A stretch of 64,000 nt of DNA from Siphonodentalium dalli (taxonomy: Eukaryota; Mollusca; Scaphopoda; Gadilida; Siphonodentaliidae), in the NCBI GenBank assembly GCA_032622095.1, contig CP136062.1:142494351-142558350 (forward strand), in the 5' to 3' direction. Both the position numbers and the translations under genes were made by a program. Below the pieces are notes generated by a model, which worked only from the letters and a program-made list of their open reading frames with translations, did not search any database and was not told the origin of the DNA. Positions 43,171 through 56,341 of this stretch are shown here, piece by piece; position 1 is the first letter of the stretch, and each line of letters starts with the position of its first letter.

Positions 43171-43352
43171 CAGTAATGTCCTAAATAATCGACTTTTTAA
43201 CCACAGCAGAATTATGGGTAATTTTTCAGGATTTAGTCGGAAATATGGCTGGTTGCCATTCATTGGAAATATCTCAGTGAGAGCTTTCCGATGAATGGCA
43301 ACAAGTCATAATTCTTCTGTGGTTAAGGAGTCTATTATTAAGGGCATTACTG
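43171..43352. mobile_element. Palindromic TA MITE, copy 1
   Basis: TA|CAGTAATGTCC...GGGCATTACTG|TA; the two halves are diverged mirror images containing ATTATGGGTAATTTTTCAGG. Confidence 0.8.
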
Positions 43353-43451
43353 TATACAGTCAGTATGTAAGTACATGTACATGTTCTTCATGTATTTGCC
43401 AATCTATTTTCATTCAAGAAACGAAATTAATGCATGGAATTACTATGTTTA

Positions 43452-43655
43452 CAGTAATGCCCTAAGTAATCGACTCCTTAACCAAGCAGAATTATGGGTA
43501 ACTTTTCAGGATTTAGTCGCAAATGTGGCTTGTTGCCATTCATCGGAAAGGAGAGCTTTCCGATGAATGGCAACAAGCCATATTTGCGACTAAATCCTGA
43601 AAAGTTACCCATAATTCGGCTGTGGTTAAGGAGTCGATTACTTAGGGCATTACTG
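43452..43655. mobile_element. Palindromic TA MITE, copy 2 (near-perfect)
   Basis: TA|CAGTAATGCCC...GGGCATTACTG|TA. The arms are about 95 bp with only a few mismatches. Confidence 0.85.
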
Positions 43656-44868
43656 TAGGGTGTCGCTGTCATATCGGTTGTTACTATGTTTAGTTAGGCC
43701 ATTTGTTTTGTTGGTTTACGGATCCTCCTACCAAAAAAAATCACCTGAGTAGAACAAAATTTTTTTTTTTTAAAGGGGCGTATAGCAAAAAAAATTTATA
43801 ATAATTATTGAACATCAACATTCATTGAACAGGCCACAGCAATAAGCAATGCTGTGGCAATATTTGGAATCGAACATGCCACATCATTAAATTTGCTGTG
43901 GGACTAGCATCTCTCCATCCCAAAATCTTAGCTAGTTTTAGTACGAGAAGACTTGGGCTACAGGAAGGCCAGAATATTATATAATACAATTACGGACTGT
44001 ACTAGTAATTTGGATTAACCAACCAGATATTCCCTTGTTCATTAATCAGAAGGAGCCTTTCTCAACAATATTTTCTGAGTATGCTTTGCTAATATTTTAA
44101 TATACTGCCCGAAGGCTTTCTTTCACCACTACATCTAAAATTGATAAGTATTGCAGTATATTTAAGATTTTTTTTTTTTAAATCTTCCTACCAGATTTTT
44201 TTGATGGAATGGAAATAATTAAATTCAAAACCAATATTTTTCTTACCCCCCCCCCCTATATTTAAAAATAATATCCGTAAACCAAGAAATAAAACAAAAG
44301 TGGCCTCAGATCACATATTGCTTAATTTGCTTTAATTTATTTAGCAGAAGAATCAATAAGTGTAAGATCAGTATTTTCTTTATATTTTTGTATATATTTT
44401 TGTGTTCATCAAACCAAATGACCAATATCCTCCACTTTAGCCATCATTGGCTAGTAACTTCAGCCATGAATTGGGATAGATGCTGTCATAAACAAAATAA
44501 CAAACCATTCCACTCTTACTTAGCACCCATGTGATGCCTCCAACCTAGGGCAGAATTGATATCGCTTCTATATTGTTAATTTTGGCTAAATTGCTCACTT
44601 TTGCAAATATTGCTATCAGTATATATCTTTAATGATAGAACCGTAATGAAAAGTCTTTTTGGAAGGTTGCAATATAAAATATGTGTGCATTCATTGCTGG
44701 AGGGCGTCGGTGCCATAAAAAAGAGTTTATTTCCTCTAAATTGTCATATTTCTTGCTTTCAGTAATTCGGTAAAACAGTCTGTTAGATTCCAGTAGCATC
44801 ACACATTATCCAAGATAATGACAGTTTATGTTGAACGCATGTTATCTTGGAGCATACATATACATGTA
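43656..44868. other. Intergenic, no gene seen
   Basis: AT-rich, with T- and C-runs near 43761, 44170 and 44248. Nothing else supported. Confidence 0.4.
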
Positions 44869-45080
44869 CAGTATTGCCCTAAGTAATCGACTCCTTTAAC
44901 ACAGCAGAATTATGGGTAACTTTTCAGGATTTAGTCGGAAATATGGCTTGTTGCCATTCATCGGAAAGCTCTCCCGAGAGCTTTCCGATGAAAGGCAACA
45001 AGCCATATTTCCGACTAAATCCTGAAAAGTTACCCATAATTCTGCTGTGGTTAAGGAGTCGATTAATTAGAGCATTACTG
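44869..45080. mobile_element. Palindromic TA MITE, copy 3
   Basis: TA|CAGTATTGCCC...AGCATTACTG|TA; arms nearly perfect around CTCCCGAGAG. Confidence 0.85.
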
Positions 45081-45098
45081 TACATATACATGTATTTG

Positions 45099-45410
45099 TT
45101 AACCATTTCATGACAGGAGCATGCTGGTGAAGCATTTTTTAAAGATCATGTGCCACCCACACACGTCACACAGGCCTGCCAAATCTGTTCCCCCTCACTT
45201 TTGTGCGAGTAGTGCATTCTTTTATATATGCATAGGGAGCCTTGCATATGTAAGAAAAGGCACTGGCTTACAAGGTCAAGGTAAATATTGTTAGCCAATA
45301 TATTCTCTTATTTATGCAAGGCTCCATATGGGAGACTCACCTATAAAAGAGAATGAATTGGCACAGGGTTTCCGCAAAATTTCAGGAAGCTCCAGTCATG
45401 AAAGGTTTAA
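45099..45410. mobile_element. TTAA MITE family 2
   Basis: TTAA|CCATTTCATGACAGGAGC on the left; CTCCAGTCATGAAAGGT|TTAA on the right. It lies 17 bases from the neighbouring palindromic MITE. Confidence 0.7.
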
Positions 45411-45564
45411 TAATTGTCATAATTCTAGAATCACTCATTGACAAGTAGTTCCCTTAGGAAAAGTTCAAATTTGTTGATTTGTTTGGTTGATTCTTTGCCA
45501 GCATCTCTCTCTCCATTGATGTCTCTAGTTTGTATACATGTGTAAATTAAGTGTTTATGAGCTA

Positions 45565-45777
45565 CAGTAATGCTCTAAATAATTGACCCCTTAACCACAA
45601 GAGAATTATGGGCAATTTTTCAGGATTTAGTCGGAAATATGGCTTGTTGTCATTCATCGGAAAGCTCTTGGGGAGAGCTTTCCGATGAATGGCAACAAGC
45701 CATATTTCCGACTAAATCCTGAAAAATTACCCATACTTCTGCTGTGGTTAAGGGGTCGATTAGTTAGAGCATTACTG
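45565..45777. mobile_element. Palindromic TA MITE, copy 4
   Basis: TA|CAGTAATGCTC...AGCATTACTG|TA; same family as the copies at 43171, 43452 and 44869. Confidence 0.85.
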
Positions 45778-46260
45778 TACATATATTTTACAGGACATTA
45801 TACAATTATTTATATAGATAGATTCTGCTTGTAGATTGTGGTCTGTAACTTGTACATGAGCTAGACTACCACCCCACCCTTTTCATACGTCAGATTCCAG
45901 GTTTTTTGGAGCCGTACTTGCGAAATCCAACAAACTCAGTCATTTTAATTTATATATACATGTACTTGTATATATTTTCCTCCATCTTGCGATTTCCAAA
46001 TTGAGTAAATACTGTCAATTTCAATCATATCATTCTGATTCAGAGATAGGTCAGGGTTAATTATAATAGAATTGACTATGATGGACCTTTTATGAATTTA
46101 TAACTGGTCATAACTCAACTGATTGCCACAAGTTGTTTGAACTTGTCTGCAGAGTTATTTTTCATGCATCCACACTCATTATATACCGACAAAATCAGTG
46201 TAAAGAGATGTTCCATAATTACAAATATTTGTTTGCATTCTCTGTAAAAGGCTGTAAGTG

Positions 46261-46675
46261 GTGTGTCTGTCATTTGCAGAATGAGGTCCCCAGAGGGTGA
46301 ATTTAGTGACGCTATCATGCACAGCGGGTTAGCATCACAAAATTCACCCTCTGGGGACCTCATTCTGCTTAATCCTCAACTGCTATGGGAGACCTATGAT
46401 CAGATTGAAGTTCCCCAGTTGAAGTTGGTGATGTTCACCCATTAGTCACCTCGATTATGCATTTTATCTTCTGCAAATTAGGGGATTTAGAAACTGAAGA
46501 GAAGGGAAATGGTAACTAAAAACAATGTTTATTTGAGACTATAGATACTTCCCAGAAGATAAGGCCTAAGCATAATGAGGTCCCCGATGGTGAATTTGAT
46601 GATGCTAGCCCACTGTGTGGGATAGCATCACTAAATTCCCCTCTGGGGACCTCATTCTGCAAATGACAGTCACAC
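46261..46675. repeat. Two GAATGAGGTCCCC palindromes within a larger inverted pair
   Basis: Inner palindromes lie at 46,276-46,368 and 46,571-46,660. The outer flanks TGTCATTTGCAGAATGAGG (46,269) and its mirror (ending at about 46,670) pair with each other, so the whole block can fold at two scales. Confidence 0.75.
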
Positions 46676-48172
46676 TATTTGCAGGCTTGTTTACCTTACA
46701 AGCTACAAGCCACAAGCTTACAAGTGGAACCTTTCTACTCCTGTTACATGTAATAAGCCTCAGGTTGTCAGAGTGCCAGAATCCTGCCATGAATACCTGA
46801 TATGATACTCAGTTATGTCGTTCTATCAGCTATGAAAAAAGCTTATAACAGGAGATCTATTCTATTTATGTGAAATTTAGATGTGTATCCATACCATAGT
46901 ATGGTACACATAGCGTCGATGTTCGGATTGACCACTCGTCGTTCGTCCTTCTGTCTGTTTGTCTTTCCGTAGACACTTTATACATAGTGCGATAACTCAA
47001 ACATTTTCTATCCAATCAGAACCAAATTTTGTATATGAGTTTCTCAGCCCAAAATACAATTCTTATTAATATCAGATGCTTCAGGCACTGATTCTGATGA
47101 AATTTGGTAGGGGTTCCATCACTACAAGCAGATATTACGTAATTGCCAGCCAATCGCAACATCATGAGTAAAGCTTTTTAGAACTTTACGCTGCATGGCT
47201 AATTTCACACAGTGTTTACAAATTCAGAGTTTACGACAACTAATTAAACACTGAAAAGTGTATATAAAGAGTCCATAATTGACCAATATTACCTAATATG
47301 TCAAATATAATTGAAAATCATCAAGAAATTCAACATTTAATACCGAATAATTTAGAAGTCGCGATGTGGTAAATATATTTAATTTCCGGCATATGATGTT
47401 GATTTCGAAGCTAAACAAAAGATACTATTATTTTGTTTTGATTCATAAACACATTGAATGTAATTGATCGCAGTTAAAATTATATCACAAGGCACAGATG
47501 ATATTCTGAGAGAATGCGTAGAATAAGAAGCCATGTTATTCTTTTGCTCTGTATGAAGGATCTTGAACATTTTCGTCTATGTAATGAGGTTTATATCATT
47601 CTTTTTGATAACATCCAGGAAGAATTATCAGCAGTGCCATGCTGATCAACCCTTCCTTAAATTTATTGCTTCCTTTGGGGAAAATGGTATTCATTGACAT
47701 GGTTTAACCCTTTCATGACTGGAGCAGCAGTGGTGAAGCATTACAGATCCTGTGCCGATCTAATAATTTGTTTTATTGTGTACAATTGTCTATAATAGTA
47801 CATAACAGTATACTCCACAATTCAACATCAAAACTCTAAATTATGATTCCAATCATATTAATTTACTATCGCCAAGGGATGGGTTAAACATCTGCTGATC
47901 GTCTATCGTCCTTTTGTTCTTCATTGCTGCCATTACAAACATATTAATTTAGTTTTATTTGAATTCAATATTTTTGTTATTGGTTTTGATGTTTGAGCGA
48001 TGTTTTGAAGTTCAAAGTATAAAATATATATACTAAATTAGTGTTTTGGTTGGGCAGTTGCGATACCTGTGTGGGTAAAATCCCCTTACATGTAATTTTC
48101 AAATATTGAATCAATTCTAATCATTTTAGCTAAAGACCTATCTATTGGAGGCCAAATTCACATTTATTAATA
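46676..48172. other. Intergenic with half a TTAA MITE and a diverged repeat
   Basis: 47,704-47,765 is the left half of TTAA MITE family 2 (TTAA|CCCTTTCATGACTGGAGC). About 46,890-47,100 resembles the starts of Helitron-like repeats (GTCTGTTTGTCTTTCCG). No gene. Confidence 0.45.
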
Positions 48173-48625
48173 ATTGCACACAATTGAATTGTACTGAAGC
48201 ATAATCCAATTGCGATTCAGCTTATTAATGGGGTAATGTACACTAAAGCCGACAATTTATGGGACCATCTCCTTTTATACTCCACATATGCAACAAATGA
48301 ATGAATTTGAGCAATGGATTAGTGCAAACTACACCTGTGTGCTCTATGAACGATACAAACAACATGGTAATTATAATGAAAATGAATAAATGGCTGGAGT
48401 CATAAATTCATTTTCGTTATAATTACCATGTTTTCAAGTTGTATTGTTCATAGAGCATACAAGTGTATTTTGCACTAATCCATGGCTCAAATTTATTCAT
48501 CTGTTGCATATATTCTGCTGAGTTTAAAAGTAGATGGACCCATAAATGGCAGGATGTAGTGTACAGTATCACTTTAATTCAATTGGGCTTCAGCACAATT
48601 AAATTAAAACAATTAATTGTGCTTC
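48173..48625. mobile_element. Long foldback palindrome (~450 bp)
   Basis: 48,230-48,390 is mirrored by 48,405-48,565 (for example GTTGCATATG, CACTAATCCAT and TTATAATTACCATGTT in mirror order) with some mismatches. Likely a foldback MITE. Confidence 0.7.
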
Positions 48626-49239
48626 GTTACCCTCCAAGTAATAATGAAATAACCCGACTGGCTAAGGAATATCACACCAATAGGTTGGTCTTACAATCCA
48701 AAAGGCTCCACAGGCCTAACTGGTCATCTGGTAGGGTGTGGTCAACATGAACAATAAGCACAATTGACTTCCCTTACAATGAATTGTGCTTCAGCGCAAT
48801 TATTAAATGTTAATTTGACCTCCCATTTAGATGCAAGTTTTGCCTACAGTTCCTGTTACTTCAAAATGGATTTTATAAAGTTCTGTCTGAAAGTAAGTTT
48901 TCGAAATTACATGTATATAGATACAAGTGATTAATGTGACAGAACATTAACATCATTTATAAAATCATTAATCAGTCGGGGGTTGGTTGCGGTGGTCAAA
49001 CAATTTTTTTCCGGGCATGATAAGGGGGTGGTGGTCAAGGGGTGCCAACAAGAACATATTTATCATAACTCAAAATTGTTTCCCTCTACATTTCTTTTTA
49101 CTCTTTTTTGCCCTTAAAACTTAGAAATAATGACAGTTAAAATCCACACTGCTTGCAGTCAGTACCGTGATGTCTTGGTATCTTGTAAATTGTCTAGGTC
49201 ATTCTGCAAGTGCATGGACAAAATTATATTTGCAATCAA
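48626..49239. other. Intergenic, no gene seen
   Basis: Includes inverted AATTGTGCTTCAGC words near 48,585 and 48,783, probably another small foldback. No gene. Confidence 0.4.
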
Positions 49240-49259
49240 TCTATATCTATATTTGCGAA

Positions 49260-49294
<35 letters not shown>

Positions 49295-52083
49295 GTTCTA
49301 TAGAAATTCACAGGGGACCATCTAGATGATGCCAAATGGGTCTACTAGGAGTAGCTTTTTACGAGAAAGATAATGGTCGGGGTTAGAATTTTCTAGAGTG
49401 ACGCCGTTGTTGTCAGGGGCAGAAAAGGGGGAGGGGCAGAATTTGTTTTTGTCGCCGATTGCCACAAAACTTATATATAATCATCCCCATAATATGAGGA
49501 ATCTAATGGCGTGGTTTAAATATGGCAAAAGTCGCGCCGTTCGCGTCAGGGGTGCCCGGAAGGGGGGGGGGGTAGATTTTTTTTCTCTCGCCGATTGCCA
49601 CGAAACTTACATATAATCATCCCCATGATATGAAGAATCCAACGGTGTGGTTTAAATATGTCAAAAGTGGCGTCGTTTGAGTCAGGGGTGAACGGAAGGG
49701 GAGAGGAGCACCAAAATTGATAAAACTAATTTTAGCGCCGATTTCCACCAAATTGATATATATTCTTCTTCATGATACAAAGAATCTAATTGTGCGATTT
49801 AACAACGCCAAATTGTTGTTTTTGGATGAGATATTGGGAGGGGGTGGGCACTAAATTTGATAATAAGTCGCCGATTGCCACCACACTTATACAAAATCAT
49901 CCCCATGGTATGAGGAGTCTAATGGTGTGGCTTTTATCTGTTAGATGTGGCCTCATTCGAGTCAGGGTTGCATTGAAAGGGACAGGGGCACCAAAATTGA
50001 TGCACAATGTTTTTAGCGCCAATTTCCACCAAATTGATACACGTTCTTATCCATGATACGAGGAATCTAATCGTGATTTAAAGACGCCATAGTGGTGCTG
50101 TTTGGGTGAGAGATGGAGAGGGGAGGGATTGGCACCAAATTTGATAAAAAAATTGTTTAGTCGCCGATTATCACCAAACTTATAAACAATCATCTCCATG
50201 ATATCAGGAGTGTAATCGTGTGGTTTAATGATGTCACAAGTGGGGCCATTCGAGTCAGTGGTATATAGAGATGAGAGGGACACAACAAATTATATCTATA
50301 TGTTTAGTGCCGATTTCCACCAGATTGATACATATTCTTCTCCGTGATACGAGGAATCTTATCGTGTGGTTTAGATACACCACATTGGTGCCCTATGGGT
50401 GAGATATATGGGGACCTTAAATTTGATACAAATTTATATACTCGCCAATTTTCACCAATTTCATATATATACATCTATAATCTCTAATGAGTCTTAGTGT
50501 GTGCAGCTTGAGTCCGAAATAGGGACGGGAGGGTCACCAAAACTGACACAAAATATTTTTAGTACCAATTACCATCAAATTCAGACACGTTCTTCTCAAA
50601 TGATACAAGAAATAAAATCGTGCTGTCTGTCTGTCTTTTTGTCTGTCTGTGTGCGTTCTATATATAAATTCACGCGGTACAATCGAGATGGCACCAATGC
50701 GTTCTAAGAGGGGTAACATTTTACAAGGAAGATAATGGTGCCGGTTAAAATTTCTAAAATGACGCTGTTGGTGGGAGGGGAAATTTAAAACATATGATGA
50801 AATAGTTTTGTCGCTGATTTCCACCAAAACGAATACATAATCACTTTCGCAATATGCCGTTGTTCAAGTCAGCGTTGCATCAACAATTGATTTAATAAAC
50901 CAAATTCGACCAAATTCATACACGTTTTTCTCTAATGATATACCATGAATTAAATCACATTTGGTGTCGTTTGCGTCACGGATGGCGAACGGATATGCAC
51001 TATCATTGATAAGATTGCTATTCGCCGATATCCACATATAAGTTATATACAGTCACCAGGCCATCTCCATATCATTTTAAGTAGTTGGGCGTTCACATTT
51101 CACAATCCCGACATTATGGTGACCCACATTAGTCACTTGAACAATTATATCTTCTTAACAGTCATATTTATATGGGAATGGCAATTAAGGCATTCACACA
51201 ATGAGCTAACAAAAAGAGATAAATAGAAGAAGCATTAAACGTATATTTATCATTCTATTGAAGAGATACATATATTCGTGCAAACTGAGAGACCTCGAAC
51301 CGTCAGAGGATTGCATATATATAATAAAACAATTTAGTCTGTTCCATTCAATACAGTTTCCACAAAAAGTTACAATTTGTCAAGAGATATGGAAGGCCTG
51401 TTCAAAAATAGTGGTCACAGTGTGCAGTCAAATATAGTTTCTTCTGATATACAAGAAAATGCAGTTAGTAGCACAAGACTTTTCAGGATCCTACCAATTC
51501 TGTCATCTGACAAGGGTTTTAGAACAGACTCATCGACTGACATAAACAATTCAAAATCTCGCTCTGTGCCTGGCACATGTAGCTGATATATCTGCGCAGC
51601 AACATTTCGTTTAAACTAAGAATATTTAGCCAATATATAGCACCATGAACAGAGGAGCACCTGGAAATTTCTTTGAAACATCTGTATCTTCATGGAGATA
51701 TGATAGCCATGTGTCCTCGATATCTTAGTCCAACCCACTAGATTGATTGATACATCTCAATATGTAAAACCCAATTATCATCTTTTATCGAACTAATGTG
51801 TTTATGATGTTCGTGTATCATATTATAACGTCTAATGTATACGCAGTTGTATATAAATAAATACTTCATTATTGGTGGAACGGATTAATCGCGATAAACA
51901 GAATGACAATTGACAAGGTGGGCCACTACTTATATCCCATGACTGTAATAATCATGTTTTATGATGCTATTTGAATATACAATTTATGAGAAAACGTATA
52001 ACACTTTATGCAAGAGCATTCTCTATTCCCAACAAATATCCACAGCATACATTAACCTGGGCAACGCCGGGTAACCCTGCTAG
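49240..52083 (+). mobile_element. Complete non-autonomous Helitron, family 2 (2.84 kb)
   Basis: Starts A|TCTATATCTATATTTGCG at 49240, followed by (CTGT)n. It ends with hairpin-forming GGGCAACGCCGGGTAACC, then CTGCTAG|T at 52083. The interior has about six diverged ~190-bp direct repeats (49,390-50,600) built on CGCCGATTGCCAC and ATGATATGAGGAATCTAAT. A 65-codon frame at 51,389-51,586 has no recognisable domain. No Rep/helicase, so it moves, if at all, by a partner. Confidence 0.8.
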
Positions 52084-52521
52084 TATCATATAAAACTTAA
52101 CTAATCACATATACCCACCTGTCATGGGAAACAGGAAACAGTTAAGGACATGTATCTTGCATTGCAGAAGGTTTTAGTTTATTAGTTCAACTCAATAAAA
52201 AGGGAAGGGAATTCTAATATAAACAAGAACATTTGTCATATTAAAAATAACTTTTTAGCATAATCTGCATATAAAACAAATGAAAATAAAAAGTTTTGCT
52301 GATGGATATCCCAATATTGGCATAACACGCAGCTGTAAAACTAAGAAAACAAGTGCACCGCTGGGCGGAGGTAACGCCCCCGACTGTACAATCAGAGAGG
52401 ATTTTTCTTATTTTTGTGCAAATGCTTATTAAATGGCACTTTGTAAAGTTATGTTATTCATGAGTAAACAATCCAAAATCAAGTTATCATCTGGAAACCA
52501 AAAAAAGTAGCAGAAAACCTG
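52084..52521. other. Intergenic, no gene seen
   Basis: AT-rich; nothing supported. Confidence 0.4.
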
Positions 52522-52845
52522 AATTTTCTAAGTCCAAAAAGGGGCGTAACTCTGGAAAAAATGGGCGGACGAAACCACGGCTATGGGGAAATCTTGTCCC
52601 CCTGGCTGGTCTATTAGCATACCAAAGATCAACTGAATTGAGTTAGCGAAACCAAAGTTATGAGTTGAAACGTTCGTACGGACAATTTTCTAAGTCCAAA
52701 AAGGGGCGTAACTCTGGAAAAAATGGGCGGACGAAACCGCAGTTATGGGGAAATATTGTCCCCCCGGCTGGTCTATTAGCATACCAAAGATCAACTGAAT
52801 TGAGTTAGCGAAACCAAAGTTATGAGTTGAAATGTTCGTACGGAC
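52522..52845. repeat. 162-bp tandem duplication
   Basis: 52,522-52,683 and 52,684-52,845 are near-identical (AAGTCCAAAAAGGGGCGTAA near the start of each). Confidence 0.9.
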
Positions 52846-52922
52846 GGAAGGACGGACGGAAGGACGGGCGGACGGAAGGACGGACGGAAGGACGGACGGA
52901 CGGAAGGACGGACGGACGGAGG
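52838..52922. repeat. CGGACGGAAGGA microsatellite
   Basis: Purine-rich (GGAC/GGAA)n; produces spurious repetitive open frames. Confidence 0.9.
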
Positions 52923-53016
52923 GCTCCACTATATACCCCCAAATCTCCATCGGAGATCGGGGGCATAATAAGGGGAAACATCCTCACAGAAACAAAAACA
53001 TGGAAATATATAAATA

Positions 53017-53455
53017 CTAGCTGAAACAGGCTCCATCCAGGAGCATTTATTCAGCATCGATGCAGCCCCATTATGTGTTATATAGGAGACCTGCGGCCCC
53101 TGTATGCGCTCTGCGTACATTTTAAACACAGCCTTTTTTTCAGCGATGGCCCCTTTGTGTGCACATCATGTAAACATTTTGATTAAAAAAAATAATAATT
53201 TAAATCAAATTAAATAAAAATATTTTTAGATCAAACTCTTTGCTAAATTTAACAAAAACTATTTTTTTAAATCAAAATTTTGAAAGAAAAAAAACCCATT
53301 ACAACTTCCACCAGGGTACCCCGAGTCACGACACAGTATTTTGGTTGAAATCGGTCCATGAGTCTTGGAGACAACTGTGAATAGACAGACATACCTTCTC
53401 CTGAACTTTTCCTAAGCTTGTCCCAAGTTACTCTTTTATATAAAATATATATAGA
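53017..53455 (-). mobile_element. Short non-autonomous Helitron, family 3
   Basis: On the minus strand it begins A|TCTATATATATTTTAT at 53455. It ends with hairpin GCTCC-TGGAT-GGAGC, then CTGTTTCAG and CTAG|T at 53017. The first ~200 bases resemble the start of repeat A (GACCGATTTCAACCA, GGTACCCTGG). Confidence 0.7.
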
Positions 53456-55841
53456 TAAAAATTAAACACTGAAATAGAATCATGAATAACTCTTGATCTT
53501 CTGACCACACAGAATTTTTTTTTTATTAATGTATGGACAAACTTCAGACCTCAAACTCATGTCCAATTCAACTTGTAAACTAGTGAGATTTCAGCATCAT
53601 GTATGCTATCACTAAATGCACTGCCTCTGTACAGCACTACCAGTAACATATTTTTCCAATAAAATATATGGCACTTCTCAATTAGAATCCAGTGCTAAAA
53701 TAAATAACTAAATTTGAGTCAGTTGTTTATATCAGAAATACAAAATGTTGTATGACAATATTTATTCATTTACATGAAAAAAAGCAATACTGGTAGAGAC
53801 CAAATCAAATATCATAGGTTGCAGTGATACACCATATTAAACGGACATGGCTCATTTGAGCTTCCAAATTTTGTCGATGTAAATTTGAAGGAGGTATAAG
53901 ATAGGTTGACAAATACACAAAATATTCATATCCTGGCTTCATATATGCTCTGAAATATACTTGCCATGGTCGCAATCATTTTCCAGCTGTTTTCAATTTT
54001 TCGAATAGAAGTGAGACAAGTGCTCTTTATTTCTACCATGAAATTAAACCCTAATTACAATTACATCCTAACCAATTACAATTGCAATTACATGTAATTG
54101 AGAATAAACTCAATTACCAATTACATGCAATTACTTGAAAAAAATGTAATTAATTACAATCAATTACAATTACAAATTACAATTACCCCATCCCTGACCA
54201 TGGACCAATAAGAACGCTCTTTTCTGTTCCATGCCGTGCAAATGGCTTCTTTTTTTGGGGGGGGGGGGGGGCAAAACATCATGTTCAATGTTGTATTTTT
54301 CATGACTACATTGCGGTTTTTTTTTGGGACACAATGCTCGTGATAAGGTATTTCAGATATTTGTCGACCTATTTCAATACCGAAAAAAAATAAAAACCAA
54401 ATTTTATTACCTATAGGTGTATTTTGGAGCACAAACAGCCACGAGGCTTTAAAGTTGTTTCCCCCCCCCCACATTTTGTTTAATGCTGCTGGGGGGGGGG
54501 TCAATCCTGTCAAAATTGTTGCACAAAAATTGCTATAACGGAAAAAAAAATTAGGTCAAGGAGTGGTTGGTGGGTCCCAAAAATGGCCATGGACAAATCT
54601 CAGTGATAGAATATGTTATGCAGATAAAGTTATTTCCATGTTAACCGTGTAGCTTGACAAAGATTTGACTTCGCTAATTTGAAACTAAAATTTTGATTCT
54701 AAGGTCTGACTCGCTTGAATGGTACACCTTTGATGATCTCGAGCACTAGTAACAATTATTCGCATAAAATATTTGTTGCCTGCGAATGTGACTGTTCTAT
54801 CTTGTGTTTTTATACAATTTAAAGTGGAAGCGAATATGTACGTATTCTATAATAAGAGAGAAAAGCGGCGAGGATCTAGAGAAGAACACCGGCAACAGTT
54901 AATCCTTTGCGAAAAGGGTCCACTATAGTTTCGGATTAAGATTAGCATTCGTTAGGACCTGTGGGTGAGAAGAAAATATTTTGATGGTCAAATGGGTGGA
55001 TATTTAGACAGAGTATTCTTTCCAGTTCTATGCTGCTATGGAAAACTTCTTGATTATATCTGGCTTCAGATCACTAATGGCATTAGCAGTTGAAAACTTA
55101 TCACATTCATCCATCTGCATAAATTCGGTCATTATTGAGTGGAGCACATCTAGTTATCTCGGACAACTGATATCGATCATGTTCATGCATGTATATAAAT
55201 ATAATACTATTTTTTTTGCTATATATTTCTCCAGTTAATTATAAAGTATTTCCTCAAAACTTATTGACCATGATGTTTTAGATGGACTTGAGACCTCGGT
55301 TTAATAAATCTAAGGCAAATTAAAGCACCATAGTTATGCAACATATATATTCACCTCCTACATGTACAAGTACCAAAATAGTTTTATGTATACATTAGGT
55401 GAAAATTTTCAAGCACCAGAAAAAAACAGGTTTTTCTGTGCTCCCGACCACCCACCCACCCCGGCACTATGTACGGATTTTTTTGTCAACCCCCCGACAC
55501 CCCCCCCCCCACCCGTTATATCTCACAGAATCATACTCACTGTATATGCCTAATTTTAAATTGCTTATTTCATGGTAAGATTAATTTCGACATGTAATAA
55601 TTATATAATCACGAAACGCTCTTTAAATTTGGAAAACCCCTTAAAAGGTGGGATAAAGTGAAATTTCAGCGTGGCTCCACATCTAATATCAATTAGTATG
55701 TGAATATGTACATATGTGCAAAATGTCATGCTTTATTCACAAATTGAACAATTGCCTTGAAATTTTGACCTAATCTACTCCACCAGACAGGCAAATCGGA
55801 TATGATTAATCATAACTAGCCTGGGCTTGGCGTATATGTGC
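53456..55841. other. Intergenic with AATTAC microsatellite and G/C homopolymers
   Basis: (AATTAC)n-like tract at about 54,045-54,190. G- or C-runs of 10-14 lie near 54,258, 54,462, 54,491 and 55,499. No gene supported. Confidence 0.5.
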
Positions 55842-56317
55842 TTAAAGGTACTCAACCCGATAAAACTCCTCTCAATTACTATTTCAATGGCTTCGGGGGT
55901 CAATAATATTTGATTCGAGTCGAGGAAGTCACCCATCAAAGCTCAGATTTGTTAGATATCGATTTTAGAAATCTATTATTTTTCATTATCGGGAATACTA
56001 TCTGGCCCAGAACTCAGTCAAAATTGCGTTAAAATTACCACTTGATTTTAGAGTTATTCATCCTTGTCTGTTTGAATAGATTTGGAGTACACATCCAGAG
56101 CAGATTACGGCAGTTATTGGTACTCATCTCGAGAACATAACAAATTTGAAAAATCAATATCTAATAACTCTGAGCTTTGTTTGATGGGTTTCTCGACTCG
56201 AATCAAATATTTTTTACCCCCAAAGCCAAAGAAATAGTAATATAGGACCCTCTGATCGGATTGTTGTTGTTGGAATCTGTTGAGATGGGGACCCTCTTTA
56301 CGGGTTGAGTACCTTTA
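55842..56317. mobile_element. TTAA MITE family 1 (best-preserved ends)
   Basis: TTAA|AGGTACTCAACCCG on the left and CGGGTTGAGTACCT|TTAA on the right. Inner halves mirror each other (TCGAGTCGAGGAA / CTCGACTCGAATC), so it folds back. Confidence 0.8.
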
Positions 56318-56341
56318 ATCTTCGTCAGTTCAACCCATGTA

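Noticed and set aside
48463-48750. 95-codon frame read as a possible exon
   Set aside because: It overlaps the foldback palindrome and has no recognisable motif.
52690-53024. Repetitive Arg/Gly/Asp/Thr frames
   Set aside because: Produced by the CGGACGGAAGGA microsatellite.
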